A DNA stretch of 64,000 nucleotides from Natrinema pellirubrum DSM 15624 (GTDB lineage Archaea > Halobacteriota > Halobacteria > Halobacteriales > Natrialbaceae), in contig NC_019962.1 in assembly GCF_000230735.2 (NCBI RefSeq), positions 1 through 64,000 on the forward strand, written 5' to 3'. Position numbers and translations under genes: made by a program. Positions 16,641-25,871 of the stretch are shown in pieces; position 1 is the first letter of the stretch, and each line of letters begins with the position of its first letter. A model generated the notes under the pieces. That model was not told the origin of the DNA. It saw only the letters and a program-made list of their open reading frames with translations, and made no database searches.

Positions 16641-17330
16641 TTAGTCGGCGGTGGTGTTCGTCCGTGGACGCCACACCGACCGGAGCCGGCGGAGCCAGTA
16701 GCTTCCGACGACCCCGGCGGGGACGAGCCAGAGGGTTCCGAAGGGCGCGTACCACTCGTAGACGTACGTGGGTGCGGCGGCGACGAATCGGGCCACGCCG
16801 AACGCGCCGACGAGCGACACCGCGGTGACGAACAGCAATCCGTCGTCGTCGATCGGAGCCTCCCAGAACCGCAGCGAGCCCGCTCGCCGGGCGTCCGTCG
16901 CGACGAGCGCGAGCGCGGCCGCGCTCGCACCGACGGTCAGCCCGGTCGCGAGATCGAGATCGAGGACGTAGCTCCCGACGACGAGGTCGCCGAGCGCGAC
17001 CGGGACCAGCGGGAGGAGCGCGGCCATCCCTGGGCCGCCGTTCCAGAGCGCATAGCAGACGGGAACGATCAGCAGCGTTAGCATGACGAACGCGATAAAG
17101 ACCATGCTGAGCGCGTCGAACCCCTTCGTCGAGACGGTGTCGAGGACGTCGCCGCCGACGCTCACTCGCGCCCCGAGGTAGCTCCCGGCGAACATCGCGA
17201 CCAGTCCGCCCAGATACGCAATCGTCAGCGCCGTCCGTCGCCGATAGCGGCCGACGAGGGGATGCTCGAGCGCGGCACCGATCGACGCGGCCGCGCCCGG
17301 CGAGTGCCGGTCGCCCGTGTCGGTACTCAT
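16641..17330 (-). CDS. Polytopic membrane protein of unknown function
   Basis: A 229-aa protein with about six to seven hydrophobic segments (TALTIAYLGGLVAMFAGSYL, MVFIAFVMLTLLIVPVCYAL, GMAALLPLVPVALGDLVVGS and others) and a short charged C-terminus. No transport signature recognised. Its ATG overlaps the stop of the upstream Tat-exported protein by 4 bases, so the two are translationally coupled and may act together at the membrane. Confidence 0.7.
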   Translation of the reverse strand: MSTDTGDRHSPGAAASIGAALEHPLVGRYRRRTALTIAYLGGLVAMFAGSYLGARVSVGGDVLDTVSTKGFDALSMVFIAFVMLTLLIVPVCYALWNGGPGMAALLPLVPVALGDLVVGSYVLDLDLATGLTVGASAAALALVATDARRAGSLRFWEAPIDDDGLLFVTAVSLVGAFGVARFVAAAPTYVYEWYAPFGTLWLVPAGVVGSYWLRRLRSVWRPRTNTTAD

Positions 17331-17983
17331 GGTTCCTCCGCGATGACGGTCGCGAGCCCGTCGTGGTCGGGCCCCTTCTCGTTTCGGAGATCGATCGCAC
17401 GCGGGGAGACGTGCCACCCCTCGTCCGCGAAGATCCGTTCCATCGTCTCCCGGCCGCGCAGGTAGGACGTGACCCCGTGTTTCGGCCGGGCGGGTGTGTC
17501 CTCGTGAGCCTGCATCGAGACGATCCCCTCGAACGACCAGCAGCGGACGTGTCGCCGGCCGTTGGTCCCGTAGTAGGTCTGGGCGGCCGTCGCCTCCTGG
17601 CGGACGTACTCCTCGGCCGTCCGGTCCCAGGCGTACCGGGTGTACTCCTCGGGGTTGCGGACCCAGCCCTCGTCGACGAGGACCGACATGATCCGCTCGA
17701 GGCCACTCTCGCCCCCTGTAGCCGGAAGAACGACGACGTTGAACGGGGCGGTCGCCCGGTAGCCGTCGGGCGTCGGCTTGTAGTGGTAGCGCCCGATCGG
17801 TGTCTCGGCCTCGTCGGTGATCGGCTCGTCGACCCAGTCGCCGACCGCCGCGGGCGGTTCGGCGGCTTCGACCGTTCCGCTCGAGTCGGTTGCGTCCGGT
17901 GGGGACGGAAGCAGTGCCGCACCCGAGACGGTCCCGACGCCGGCCAACCCGGCTTTTCGGAGGAGGCTCCGTCGCGTCGACAC
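17327..17983 (-). CDS. Tat-exported protein of unknown function
   Basis: A 218-aa protein with a twin-arginine signal (STRRSLLRKAGLAGVG, then a hydrophobic run and an Ala/Pro-rich cleavage region). The mature part is not a recognised enzyme: it has YHYKPTPDGYRATAPFNVVV, an R-Y-A-W-D-R-T block and CWSFEGIVSMQAHEDTPARP. Its last codons overlap the start of the membrane protein gene, indicating an operon. Confidence 0.7.
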   Translation of the reverse strand: MSTRRSLLRKAGLAGVGTVSGAALLPSPPDATDSSGTVEAAEPPAAVGDWVDEPITDEAETPIGRYHYKPTPDGYRATAPFNVVVLPATGGESGLERIMSVLVDEGWVRNPEEYTRYAWDRTAEEYVRQEATAAQTYYGTNGRRHVRCWSFEGIVSMQAHEDTPARPKHGVTSYLRGRETMERIFADEGWHVSPRAIDLRNEKGPDHDGLATVIAEEP

Positions 17984-18317
17984 GGTTACCTCCGCCGTCG
18001 CTGGCGTCGAACTACAGCAGTCAGGGCCGACGGCTGTTGCCCCTCACCGTCTCCGCCGATCGTTCGCCGTACCCCCGGATCCACAGCGTTTCCCTCATCG
18101 GTCATTTTGACTCCGGGAACGTACTTATTAGCTTCCACTTCGATTGGCCGGACAATAATCCGCGGCAGACGCCCGCTATCGGACCGTTCACGATCGCCCG
18201 TCGTCGGGCAACAGCTGCATCCGACTCTTCTGTTCCCGATCTCGTTCGCCTCGTCGTTCCGTTCGGGCGGCGGGGTTGCGGAACTGTTTTACGCGCTGCA
18301 GGGCCAATAGACGCGTA
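17984..18317. other. Intergenic region between the Tat-protein gene and alaS
   Basis: 334 bases between divergent genes. ACTTATTAGC around 18122 is AT-rich and could serve the leftward operon; GTTTTACGC around 18287 lies about 28 bases before the alaS ATG and fits a TATA position for a near-leaderless alaS transcript. No gene or RNA is seen. Confidence 0.4.
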
Positions 18318-21095
18318 ATGAGCGAACTGGCGGCGGAATACCGCCTCGAGTACTTCGAGGAGGAAGGGTTCGAGCGCAAGGAGTGCCCGGAGTGTGGCGC
18401 GCACTTCTGGACGCGCGATCACGGCAGGGAGACCTGCGGTGAACCGCCCTGCGAGGAGTACGGCTTCATCGACAACTCCGGCTTCGAGGAGTCGTACGAC
18501 CTCTCGGGGATGCGCGAGGCCTTTCTCTCTTACTTCGAGGATCACGATCACGAGCGAATCGATCCCTACCCGGTCGCGGCGAACCGCTGGCGCGACGACG
18601 TCTTGCTGACACAGGCGTCGATCTACGACTTCCAGCCGCTGGTGACCAGCGGCGAGACGCCCCCGCCCGCGAACCCGCTGACGGTGTCCCAGCCCTGCAT
18701 CCGGATGCAGGACATCGACAACGTCGGCAAGACCGGGCGACACACGATGGCCTTCGAGATGATGGCCCACCACGCGTTCAACACGCGCGAGGACGTCGAC
18801 GAAGACGAGTACGCCTACCACGGCGAGGTCTACTGGAAGGACCGGACCGTCGAACTCTGTGACGGCTTCTTCGACTCGATGGGCGTCGACCTCGAGGAGG
18901 TCATCTACATCGAGGATCCGTGGGTCGGCGGCGGCAACGCCGGCCCCGCCATCGAGGTCATCTACCGCGGCGTCGAACTCGCCACGCTGGTCTTCATGTC
19001 GATGGAGCAAGACCCGGACGGCGAGTACGAGATGAAAGACGGGAACCGCTACAGCCCGATGGACACCTACATCGTCGACACGGGCTACGGGCTCGAGCGC
19101 TGGACCTGGGTCTCACAGGGGACCCCGACCGTCTACGAGGCGGTCTATCCCGACATGATCGCCTTCCTGAAGGACAACGCCGGGCTCGACCACACCGACG
19201 AGCAGGAGGCACTGATCCATCGGGCCGCCAAGCTCGCGGGCCACATGGACATCGACGAGGCCGAGGACATGGAGACCGCCCGCGGCGAGATCGCGGCCGA
19301 ACTCGACGTCGACGTCGACACCCTCGAGGAACTGATGGAACCGCTCGAGGACATCTACGCGATCGCGGACCACTGCCGGACGCTGGCGTACATGCTCGGC
19401 GACGGCATCGTCCCCTCGAACGTCGGTACTGGCTACCTCGCGCGGATGGTGCTTCGTCGCACCAAACGGCTCTGTGACACCGTCGGCGTCGACGCGCCGC
19501 TTGACGAACTCGTCGACATGCAGGCCGAACGCCTCGAGTACGAGAACCGCGACACGATCCGGGACATCGTCCGTACCGAGGTCGAGAAGTACCGCGAGAC
19601 GCTCGAACGGGGCGGCCGACGAGTCGAGACACTGGCCGAGGAGTACGCGAAGAAAGGCGAGCCGATCCCGACCGACGAACTGATCGAACTCTACGACTCC
19701 CACGGTATCCAGCCGGACATGGTCGCGGAGATCGCCGAGGAATCGGGGGCTGACGTCGAGATCCCCGACGACTTCTACAGCCTCGTCGCGAAACGCCACG
19801 ATACGCCCGAGGTCGTTGCGGAGGCCGAAGACGAGGAAGACGAACGTTTCGCCGACCTCCCCGAGACGGACAAGCTCTACTACGACGATCAGGGGCGCAC
19901 CCAGTTCGAGGCGGTCGTGCTGGATGTCTTCGAGCGCGAGGAGGGTTCCGACGTCGTCCTCGATCAGACGATGTTCTACCCCGAGGGCGGTGGCCAGCCC
20001 GCGGACACGGGGACGCTCTCGACCGACGATACCACCGTCGAGGTCGAGGACGTCCAGATCGAGGACGGCGTGATCCTCCACCGGACCGACGAGAGCCCCG
20101 GCAAGGGCGAGTTCGTCAACGGGCAGGTCGACGGCGGTCGTCGCCGTCAGCTCATGCGCCACCACACGGCGACCCACATCGTCATCCACGCCGCCCGGCA
20201 GGTGCTGGGCGAACACATCCGCCAGGCCGGCGCACAGAAGGGCGTCGACTCCTCGCGGATCGACGTCCGCCACTACGACCGGATCTCCCGCGCGGACGTC
20301 AAGGAGATCGAGTCCCTGGCAAACGAGATCGTCATGGACAACACGCAGGTCACTCAGGAGTGGCCCGACCGCCACGATGCCGAGGCCGAACACGGCTTCG
20401 ACCTCTATCAGGGCGGGATCCCGCCGGGCGAGCAGATCCGGCTGATCACCGTCGACGAGGACGTCCAGGCCTGCGGCGGGACCCACGTCGCCCGCACCGG
20501 CGACATCGGCACGATCAAGGTCCTCTCGACCGAGCGCGTCCAAGACGGCGTCGAGCGGATCACCTTCGCGGCCGGCGAGGCCGCCATCGAGGCCACGCAA
20601 GCGAAGGAAGACGCCCTCTACGAGGCCGCCGAAATCCTCGACGTCTCGCCCGAAGACGTCCCCGAGACCGCCGAGCGGTTCTTCGAGGAGTGGAAGGCTC
20701 GAGGCAAGGAGATCGAAGACCTGACCGAACAGCTCGCCGCAGCCCGCGCCGGCGGCGGTGGCGGCGGCGAGGAGGTCGAGGTCGGTGAGACGACCGCCGT
20801 GGTCCAGCGGATCGACGCCGACATGGACGAACTGCGGGCGACCGCCAACGCCCTCGTCGAGGACGGCAAGATCGCCGTGCTGGGCAGCGGCGAGAGCGGC
20901 GCCCAGTTCGTCGTCGCCGTCCCCGACGACGTCGGCGTCAACGCCGGCGAGGTCGTCGGCGAACTCGCCGCCAAGGTCGGCGGCGGCGGCGGCGGCCCAC
21001 CGGACTTCGCACAGGGCGGCGGTCCCAACGTCGACGATCTGGACGCGGCGCTCGAGGACGCCCCCGACGTGTTGCGCCAGATCCTGAACGCCTGA
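18318..21095 (+). CDS. alaS: Alanine-tRNA ligase
   Basis: Charges tRNA-Ala with alanine. The 925-aa archaeal-type enzyme begins with an extension containing a zinc ribbon ([10 protein letters not shown] ... [10 protein letters not shown]). The class II catalytic core includes [12 protein letters not shown] and [15 protein letters not shown]. The editing domain holds the metal-binding HHTATHIV and [13 protein letters not shown] blocks. The C-terminal oligomerisation/C-Ala region ends with Gly-rich [21 protein letters not shown] 18318 starts [13 protein letters not shown], the usual archaeal N-terminus. Confidence 0.97.
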   Translation: MSELAAEYRLEYFEEEGFERKECPECGAHFWTRDHGRETCGEPPCEEYGFIDNSGFEESYDLSGMREAFLSYFEDHDHERIDPYPVAANRWRDDVLLTQASIYDFQPLVTSGETPPPANPLTVSQPCIRMQDIDNVGKTGRHTMAFEMMAHHAFNTREDVDEDEYAYHGEVYWKDRTVELCDGFFDSMGVDLEEVIYIEDPWVGGGNAGPAIEVIYRGVELATLVFMSMEQDPDGEYEMKDGNRYSPMDTYIVDTGYGLERWTWVSQGTPTVYEAVYPDMIAFLKDNAGLDHTDEQEALIHRAAKLAGHMDIDEAEDMETARGEIAAELDVDVDTLEELMEPLEDIYAIADHCRTLAYMLGDGIVPSNVGTGYLARMVLRRTKRLCDTVGVDAPLDELVDMQAERLEYENRDTIRDIVRTEVEKYRETLERGGRRVETLAEEYAKKGEPIPTDELIELYDSHGIQPDMVAEIAEESGADVEIPDDFYSLVAKRHDTPEVVAEAEDEEDERFADLPETDKLYYDDQGRTQFEAVVLDVFEREEGSDVVLDQTMFYPEGGGQPADTGTLSTDDTTVEVEDVQIEDGVILHRTDESPGKGEFVNGQVDGGRRRQLMRHHTATHIVIHAARQVLGEHIRQAGAQKGVDSSRIDVRHYDRISRADVKEIESLANEIVMDNTQVTQEWPDRHDAEAEHGFDLYQGGIPPGEQIRLITVDEDVQACGGTHVARTGDIGTIKVLSTERVQDGVERITFAAGEAAIEATQAKEDALYEAAEILDVSPEDVPETAERFFEEWKARGKEIEDLTEQLAAARAGGGGGGEEVEVGETTAVVQRIDADMDELRATANALVEDGKIAVLGSGESGAQFVVAVPDDVGVNAGEVVGELAAKVGGGGGGPPDFAQGGGPNVDDLDAALEDAPDVLRQILNA

Positions 21096-21176
21096 TCGGC
21101 ACTGCGTTCCGTTCGGGCTGCCCTCGAACATCGTTCCCTATCCTCCGAGCGCCGCTTCGAATACGGGAAAACGCTT

Positions 21177-21200
21177 GTATACGATGCAAATATAGTATAC
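21177..21200. promoter_or_regulatory. GTATAC repeat operator/TATA region of a toxin-antitoxin pair
   Basis: Two copies of the palindrome GTATAC (21177-21182 and 21195-21200) flank an AT-rich ATGCAAATATA spacer just before the antitoxin ATG at 21204. Position over the expected TATA box suggests an autoregulatory operator for the antitoxin. This is an inference. Confidence 0.45.
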
Positions 21201-21203
21201 GCC

Positions 21204-21494
21204 ATGGGGACGATTTCGGCGCGGGTACCGGACGATCTCGAGGCGGAACTCGAGGACTTTCTCGAGGAAGAGCGCCTCGACCGAAGTACGGCCGTTCGAA
21301 AGCTGCTCGCTGAAGGACTGGCGGAGTGGCGTCGCGAACAAGCCCTCGACCGTCTCGCAGAGGGAGACGTCACGTTCACGAAAGCCGCCGAAATCGCGGG
21401 GATGTCCGACTGGGAGTTCGCGGCCCTCGTTGAAAAACGGGATATCTCTTGGGTATCGAGCGACCATCTCGAAGCGGATCTCGACGAGCTATAG
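21204..21494 (+). CDS. UPF0175-type antitoxin
   Basis: A 96-aa DNA-binding antitoxin candidate. An N-terminal ribbon-helix-helix-like part (TISARVPDDLEAELEDFLEE ... RSTAVRKLLAEGL, here split) is followed by the UPF0175 segment TFTKAAEIAGMSDWEFAALVEK. Members of this family are paired with DUF3368/PIN proteins, as here: the TAG stop is immediately followed by the ATG of the toxin gene. It is preceded by a GTATAC-repeat region. Confidence 0.82.
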   Translation: MGTISARVPDDLEAELEDFLEEERLDRSTAVRKLLAEGLAEWRREQALDRLAEGDVTFTKAAEIAGMSDWEFAALVEKRDISWVSSDHLEADLDEL

Positions 21495-22007
21495 ATGTGG
21501 GTTTTCGACGCGACACCGCTTATCTACCTCGCGAAGGTCGAGCAGCTACGGCTGGCTTCGAAGTTGGACCGTCGCTGTCGTATTCCCGAACCCGTTCACG
21601 ACGAAGTCGTGACCGCCGGCCTCGAAGACGGCTATCCCGACGCGCGGCGCATCGAGCAGTGCATCGAAGACGGAATCTTCGATATCGTCTCGGTCGATGA
21701 GACGCCGCTTACGACCCGTCTCCAACGCAACCCGAACGTGAGCGACGCTGACGTCGCAGTACTCGCCTGTGCTGCGGCCCGTGATGCGACCGCCGTGATG
21801 GACGAGGCGGCCGGACGCCGGGTCGCGGACATCGAAGGAATCGAGACGCGCGGGACGGCGTATCTCGTACTCCTGTGTGTGAAACGAGGCGCTATTTCCG
21901 TCTCCGAGGCGCGCGAGACGATCGACGCGATGATCGACGCCGGCTGGTACTGTTCGCCTGCTCTCTACTCGAAACTCGTCCGGAAACTCGAGACGTTCGA
22001 GGAGTAA
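21495..22007 (+). CDS. DUF3368/PIN-domain toxin
   Basis: A 170-aa PIN-fold ribonuclease candidate. Acidic metal-binding positions are visible: VFDATPLIYLAK at the N-terminus, VHDEVV in the middle, VSDADVAVLACAAARDATAVMDEAAGR (second and third Asp), then a C-terminal helix (VSEARETIDAMIDAGW). The VFDATPLI start and ALYSKLVRKLETF end match the DUF3368 type. It abuts the antitoxin gene with no gap. Confidence 0.82.
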   Translation: MWVFDATPLIYLAKVEQLRLASKLDRRCRIPEPVHDEVVTAGLEDGYPDARRIEQCIEDGIFDIVSVDETPLTTRLQRNPNVSDADVAVLACAAARDATAVMDEAAGRRVADIEGIETRGTAYLVLLCVKRGAISVSEARETIDAMIDAGWYCSPALYSKLVRKLETFEE

Positions 22008-22079
22008 GCGACTATCGAGAAACCGGGAACTCGAGTCGAAACCGTCCCCTTCTTTCACCGCCGCCCCGTCGATTCTCTC

Positions 22080-22865
22080 ATGCCGACCGCATCGAACGGA
22101 GCCGTCTCGCTGTACTACGACCGTGCGGGCGAGGGCGCGCCCGTCGTCTTCGTCCCCGAGGCCGGCCTCGGCGGCTGGCTGTGGGGCTGGCAACACGCCG
22201 CCGTCGCCGGCCCCCACGAGGCCGTCGTCTGGGATCTCCGTGGGACGGGTCGCTCGGATGCACCGCCCGGTCCCTACGACCTCGAGACGCTCGCCGCCGA
22301 CCTCGAGGCGGTGCTGGCCGACTGCGGGATTACGAACGCACATCTCGTCGGCTGCGGGCTCGGCGGTGCGATCGCACTTTGTGCCGCTCGAGACTCGAGT
22401 CGCGTCGCGACGCTGACGCTGTTCGGAACGGCCGCCGAGGGCGAGGCGTTCGACCTCGAACCGCTCTTTGCCCCGCCGGACGACCGAGACGCGCTTCGGG
22501 AGTCGCTCACGGCCGGCCTCTCGACGGACTTCCGCGAGGCCCAACCCGACGCACTCGAGGGGATCGTCGACTGGCGGGCCGACGGCGACGCCGAACGGGA
22601 CGGCTGGGCGGCACAGGTCGCGGCCCTCGAGGGGTTCGACGCGACCGACTGGCTGGTCGAGGTGACCCAGCCGACGCGGGTGATCTACGGCGGTGCGGAC
22701 GAACTCGTGTCGCCGGCGGCCGGGAAGGCGTTGGCGCGGGGACTGCCCCGCGGGGAGTTCCGCGACCTCGAGGGCGCGGGGCATCTCTGTTTCATCGAGC
22801 GCTCGCGGACGGTCAACGATCTCCTGCTGGGCTTTCTCGAGGCACAGACCGACGACTCCGGGTGA
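22080..22865 (+). CDS. Alpha/beta hydrolase-fold protein lacking the nucleophile serine
   Basis: A 261-aa alpha/beta hydrolase. The oxyanion region PVVFVPEAGLGGWLWGW and the strand VVWDLRGTGRSDAP are well kept. The acid (VIYGGADELV) and the histidine (LEGAGHLCFIE) are present. The nucleophile elbow, normally G-x-S-x-G, reads LVGCGLGGAIAL (codons GGC TGC GGG CTC GGC), so the Ser position is Gly, with Cys just before. It is probably not a standard esterase. The next gene, an adenylate-forming homologue, follows in the same direction 18 bases after and may be co-transcribed. Confidence 0.8.
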   Translation: MPTASNGAVSLYYDRAGEGAPVVFVPEAGLGGWLWGWQHAAVAGPHEAVVWDLRGTGRSDAPPGPYDLETLAADLEAVLADCGITNAHLVGCGLGGAIALCAARDSSRVATLTLFGTAAEGEAFDLEPLFAPPDDRDALRESLTAGLSTDFREAQPDALEGIVDWRADGDAERDGWAAQVAALEGFDATDWLVEVTQPTRVIYGGADELVSPAAGKALARGLPRGEFRDLEGAGHLCFIERSRTVNDLLLGFLEAQTDDSG

Positions 22866-22883
22866 CTCGGTCGGGCGGCGGGA

Positions 22884-24176
22884 GTGCTTGCGACTGACCC
22901 CCGCCATACTACGTATGCGAGCGTGGAAGCGACCCTTGTGACCCTCTCGCTGGCCAGACGGGCCGACCACTTCCCGGACCGGACCGCGGTCGTCGACATC
23001 TCGGAGGACCGGCTGTACGCGCCCGCGGAGACGGTTCACGAGGACCGGGTCTCCTACGGCGAGCTATCGGCGATCGCGGACCGAACCGCCGAACGGCTCG
23101 CCGCGCTCGAGATCGGGGCCGGCGACACGGTCTGTCTCGTCACCCGAAACCGAGTCGTGTCGCTGGCGCTGTTTTTCGCCTGCCGACGGCTCGGGGCGAC
23201 GCTCGCGCCGGTTTCCCATCTGCTGACGCCCGCCTCCGTCGAGCGTCCCTTCGATGTCCTCGAGCCCGAGATCGTCGTCGCGGAGGCGGCCCAGCGCGAT
23301 CTAGTGCGGTCGATCCCGTTCGACCGGTCGGTGACACTTGCGGAACTGTCCGAGGCGGATCGCGCCGGTGTCGAAGTCGACGATCGCCGGCCGGGCGACG
23401 CTCCGCTGCTCGCCCTCCATGGCCAGTCGGGTCGACCGGTTGCGGGCTATGCGAGCGAGACCCTCGAACGCAACTGCCGGACGGCCGTCGCCGCGTGGGG
23501 ACTGGCCGCGAACGACGTCGTCCCCCTCACGACGCCGCTGGCCGCGCCGGACGGGCTCGTCCGCGTCGCGCTGTCGGTGTTGTACGTCGGCGGAACGCTC
23601 CTGCTCGATCGGGCATTCGACCCCGGCGACGCCGCGACCGCGATCGCCGAGGAGGGGGCCACGCTGTTGCCCGGCCGGCAGGCCGTCCTCCGGGACATCG
23701 CGGCCGAACCCGGCTTCGACGCGGCCGCCGCCTCGCTCGAGCGTGCGGTCTGCGAAGCGCCGGACGACGGGGATGTGATCCGGGCCTACCGAGATCGGGA
23801 CGTGCCGGTCGCACGGGTCTACGGCCGCCTCGAGTGTCCGACTGCCCTGAGCGAGGGGTTCGTCGGCGACACCCGTGCCGACGAGTCCGAGGGGTCACCG
23901 GTCGGCCGTCCGGTTCCGGACTGTCGTGCCCGGCTGGTCGACGACGAGGGGACGGTCCTCGAGGGAGCGGCCGACGGCCACCTCCAACTCTCGGGGCCGG
24001 TGGTTGCCGACGGTTACGTAAACGCTGCCGGAACCGCCGACGAACAGCGGGACGACCCGACCGCACTCGAGCGCACCGGGGACGACGCCGGCAATCGCGG
24101 TTGGATCGCCGACGGCTGGTTCGATACAGGCGACCGATTCTGGCGGGACGAAGCGGGGACCTACTACCTGCGATGA
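22884..24176 (+). CDS. Shortened adenylate-forming (acyl-CoA synthetase-like) protein
   Basis: Up to 430 aa of the ANL superfamily N-domain: ADHFPDRTAVVD, RVSYGELSAIADRTAERLA, then GRPVPDCRARLVDDEG and GWFDTGDRFWRDEAGTYYLR, where the chain stops. Normal members continue for another 100 or so residues carrying the catalytic lysine. The ATP-binding loop (usually TSGTTGxPKG) is replaced by LHGQSGRPVAGY. Both facts suggest it cannot adenylate substrates normally. The start is uncertain: GTG 22884, or GTG codons near 22923/22938. Confidence 0.7.
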   Translation: MLATDPRHTTYASVEATLVTLSLARRADHFPDRTAVVDISEDRLYAPAETVHEDRVSYGELSAIADRTAERLAALEIGAGDTVCLVTRNRVVSLALFFACRRLGATLAPVSHLLTPASVERPFDVLEPEIVVAEAAQRDLVRSIPFDRSVTLAELSEADRAGVEVDDRRPGDAPLLALHGQSGRPVAGYASETLERNCRTAVAAWGLAANDVVPLTTPLAAPDGLVRVALSVLYVGGTLLLDRAFDPGDAATAIAEEGATLLPGRQAVLRDIAAEPGFDAAAASLERAVCEAPDDGDVIRAYRDRDVPVARVYGRLECPTALSEGFVGDTRADESEGSPVGRPVPDCRARLVDDEGTVLEGAADGHLQLSGPVVADGYVNAAGTADEQRDDPTALERTGDDAGNRGWIADGWFDTGDRFWRDEAGTYYLR

Positions 24177-24304
24177 GTCGCAGTCGCGAGCGTAACCGAT
24201 TTCGATGCCGTCGGCGCTCGAGGCGCGGTGCTGGCTGTCGGCAGTTGCGGCAACCACGGCATCGGGCGGAACACCTATTCTTGTCCAGTGGGCAGTATGG
24301 CGTA

Positions 24305-25021
24305 ATGAGTAAACCCCGAATCGCCGTCCTGAACGCGGCTCACCGGGACGAGAACACGACGCGGAACTTCCGACGTGAACTCGACGCCTCGCTGGCGGAG
24401 TTCGACGCCACTGACGGTACAGTCCCCGACGACTTCGACTACGACGGTGCCGTCGTCACCGGCTCCCGCTCGTCGGTCTACTGGGACGACGACTGGATGC
24501 GGCCCGTCAAGGAGTGGGTCGGCGAGGCGATCGATCGCGGGATCCCCTTCCTCGGGGTCTGTTGGGGCCACCAGCTGCTCGCCGACGTCCTCGGGGGCAC
24601 CGTCGAGGACATGGGTGTCTACGAGGTCGGCTACAGCGAGATCGAACACACCGGCGACTCGCGGCTGTTCGACGGCATCGACGAGACCTTCCTGTCCTTT
24701 ACCAGCCACTCCGACGCGGTTACTACCCTCCCGCCCGGTGCCGACCCCCTCGCCGAAAACGACTACTCGAACCACGGCTTCCGCACGGGCCGCGTCTTCG
24801 GCGTCCAGTTCCACCCCGAGTACGACACGAAGACCGCCCGCGAACTCGTCCACCGCAAGGACCTCTCCGACGACCGCCGCGAGTCGATCCTCGCCGAGAT
24901 CACCGAGGAGAACTATCGCCGCTCCTGCGAGGCGAAACTCGTCTTCGACAACTTCCTCGAGTTCGTCCGCGAGCTCAAGCACGCGAACGCGGTCGCGGAC
25001 AGTTCCGACGTTTCGGCGTAA
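24305..25021 (+). CDS. Class I glutamine amidotransferase-like protein (GMP synthase GATase family)
   Basis: A 238-aa protein with all three triad positions of the class I GATase fold: the nucleophile elbow FLGVCWGHQLLADVLGG (Cys), and VFGVQFHPEYD (His and Glu). It ends with an extra helical tail (ENYRRSCEAKLVFDNFLEFV). It stands alone without a synthetase domain, so it may transfer ammonia in trans or act on gamma-glutamyl substrates. ATG 24305 is chosen; the frame is open far upstream only because of GC-rich reading of the previous gene. Confidence 0.85.
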   Translation: MSKPRIAVLNAAHRDENTTRNFRRELDASLAEFDATDGTVPDDFDYDGAVVTGSRSSVYWDDDWMRPVKEWVGEAIDRGIPFLGVCWGHQLLADVLGGTVEDMGVYEVGYSEIEHTGDSRLFDGIDETFLSFTSHSDAVTTLPPGADPLAENDYSNHGFRTGRVFGVQFHPEYDTKTARELVHRKDLSDDRRESILAEITEENYRRSCEAKLVFDNFLEFVRELKHANAVADSSDVSA

Positions 25022-25053
25022 GCCTGTTCCGGTAGCGGCGGAACTGTTTTCTC

Positions 25054-25069
25054 AGTAGAACGCTCTACT
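25054..25069. promoter_or_regulatory. Inverted-repeat operator of a VapBC pair
   Basis: AGTAGA-acgc... TCTACT forms a perfect 6-bp inverted repeat with a 4-base spacer, ending 8 bases before the antitoxin ATG. The position fits autorepression by the antitoxin-toxin complex, known in VapBC systems. No operator has been tested here. Confidence 0.5.
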
Positions 25070-25076
25070 AGTTCGC

Positions 25077-25355
25077 ATGAGTACGTCGGTCAAAGTCACG
25101 GACCGAACGAAGTCGCGTCTCGAGGAGCTGCAGGCCGAAATCCGGCTCGAGACGGGGAAGAAGGTGACGCAGGAGGCGTTGCTCGAGCGACTCGTCACGG
25201 AGCCGTACGAGTCGAAAGCCGACGTGATCGACTCGTTCCGGGACGATTTCGAACCGCTCTCCGACGACGAAATCGAGCAGTGGTTGTCCGGCAGTTCGGA
25301 CTGGGGTGTCGAAACGAACGAAGACGAGATCGATGCGGTACTGTACGGCGAATGA
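25077..25355 (+). CDS. VapB-type antitoxin
   Basis: A 92-aa protein. The N-terminus is a ribbon-helix-helix-like unit (SVKVTDRTKSRLEELQAEI, GKKVTQEALLERLV). The C-terminal half is acidic and probably disordered until it binds toxin (SDDEIEQWLSGSSDWGVE). Its stop overlaps the ATG of the PIN toxin gene (ATGA), the usual arrangement of vapBC operons. Confidence 0.82.
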   Translation: MSTSVKVTDRTKSRLEELQAEIRLETGKKVTQEALLERLVTEPYESKADVIDSFRDDFEPLSDDEIEQWLSGSSDWGVETNEDEIDAVLYGE

Positions 25356-25792
25356 GCCTCCTCGTCGATACTGGTGTTTTCGTTGCCGTTCAAAACGAGC
25401 GGGACGAACACCACGAAGCAGCGACGAACGCGTTGAAAGCTGCGTTGACCGGTGAGTTTGGTACACTATATACGAACGATTACGTGTACGACGAAGCGGT
25501 GACGCTCACCCGAATGCGGACGGGCAGTCACCGCGAAGCACGGACTGTCGGCGATCGGATCGCCGGGCGCGGTCCGTTTCCCGATCGGATCAAGATGCTG
25601 TTCGTCTCCGACGACCGATTCGAGCAAACGGTCCGCGTTTTCGACCGTTACGACGACCATGACCTCAGCTTCACGGACGCGAGCCTCGTCGTGTTCGTCG
25701 AAAACAGTGATATCGATGTTGTTCTCAGTTTTGACGACGATTTCGACGGCCTCGTCGATCGAATCGATCCGACGATGATCAGCGACGGGTAA
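25352..25792 (+). CDS. VapC-type PIN-domain toxin ribonuclease
   Basis: A 146-aa PIN protein. It starts SLLVDTGVFVAVQNERDEHH (first Asp), has NDYVYDEAVTLTRMR (Glu), then LSFTDASLVVFVENSDIDVVLSFDDDFDG, carrying the TDA and DxDF Asp residues of the metal site. Overlap of 4 bases with the antitoxin gene. Targets are not predictable. Confidence 0.85.
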   Translation: MSLLVDTGVFVAVQNERDEHHEAATNALKAALTGEFGTLYTNDYVYDEAVTLTRMRTGSHREARTVGDRIAGRGPFPDRIKMLFVSDDRFEQTVRVFDRYDDHDLSFTDASLVVFVENSDIDVVLSFDDDFDGLVDRIDPTMISDG

Positions 25793-25871
25793 CGGGACCG
25801 CTGTTCGAACTTCCTCGTTCGATTCAAAAGGCGGATCCGATTCGTCGGCTGCCGAACCGACTGGAGACCGA

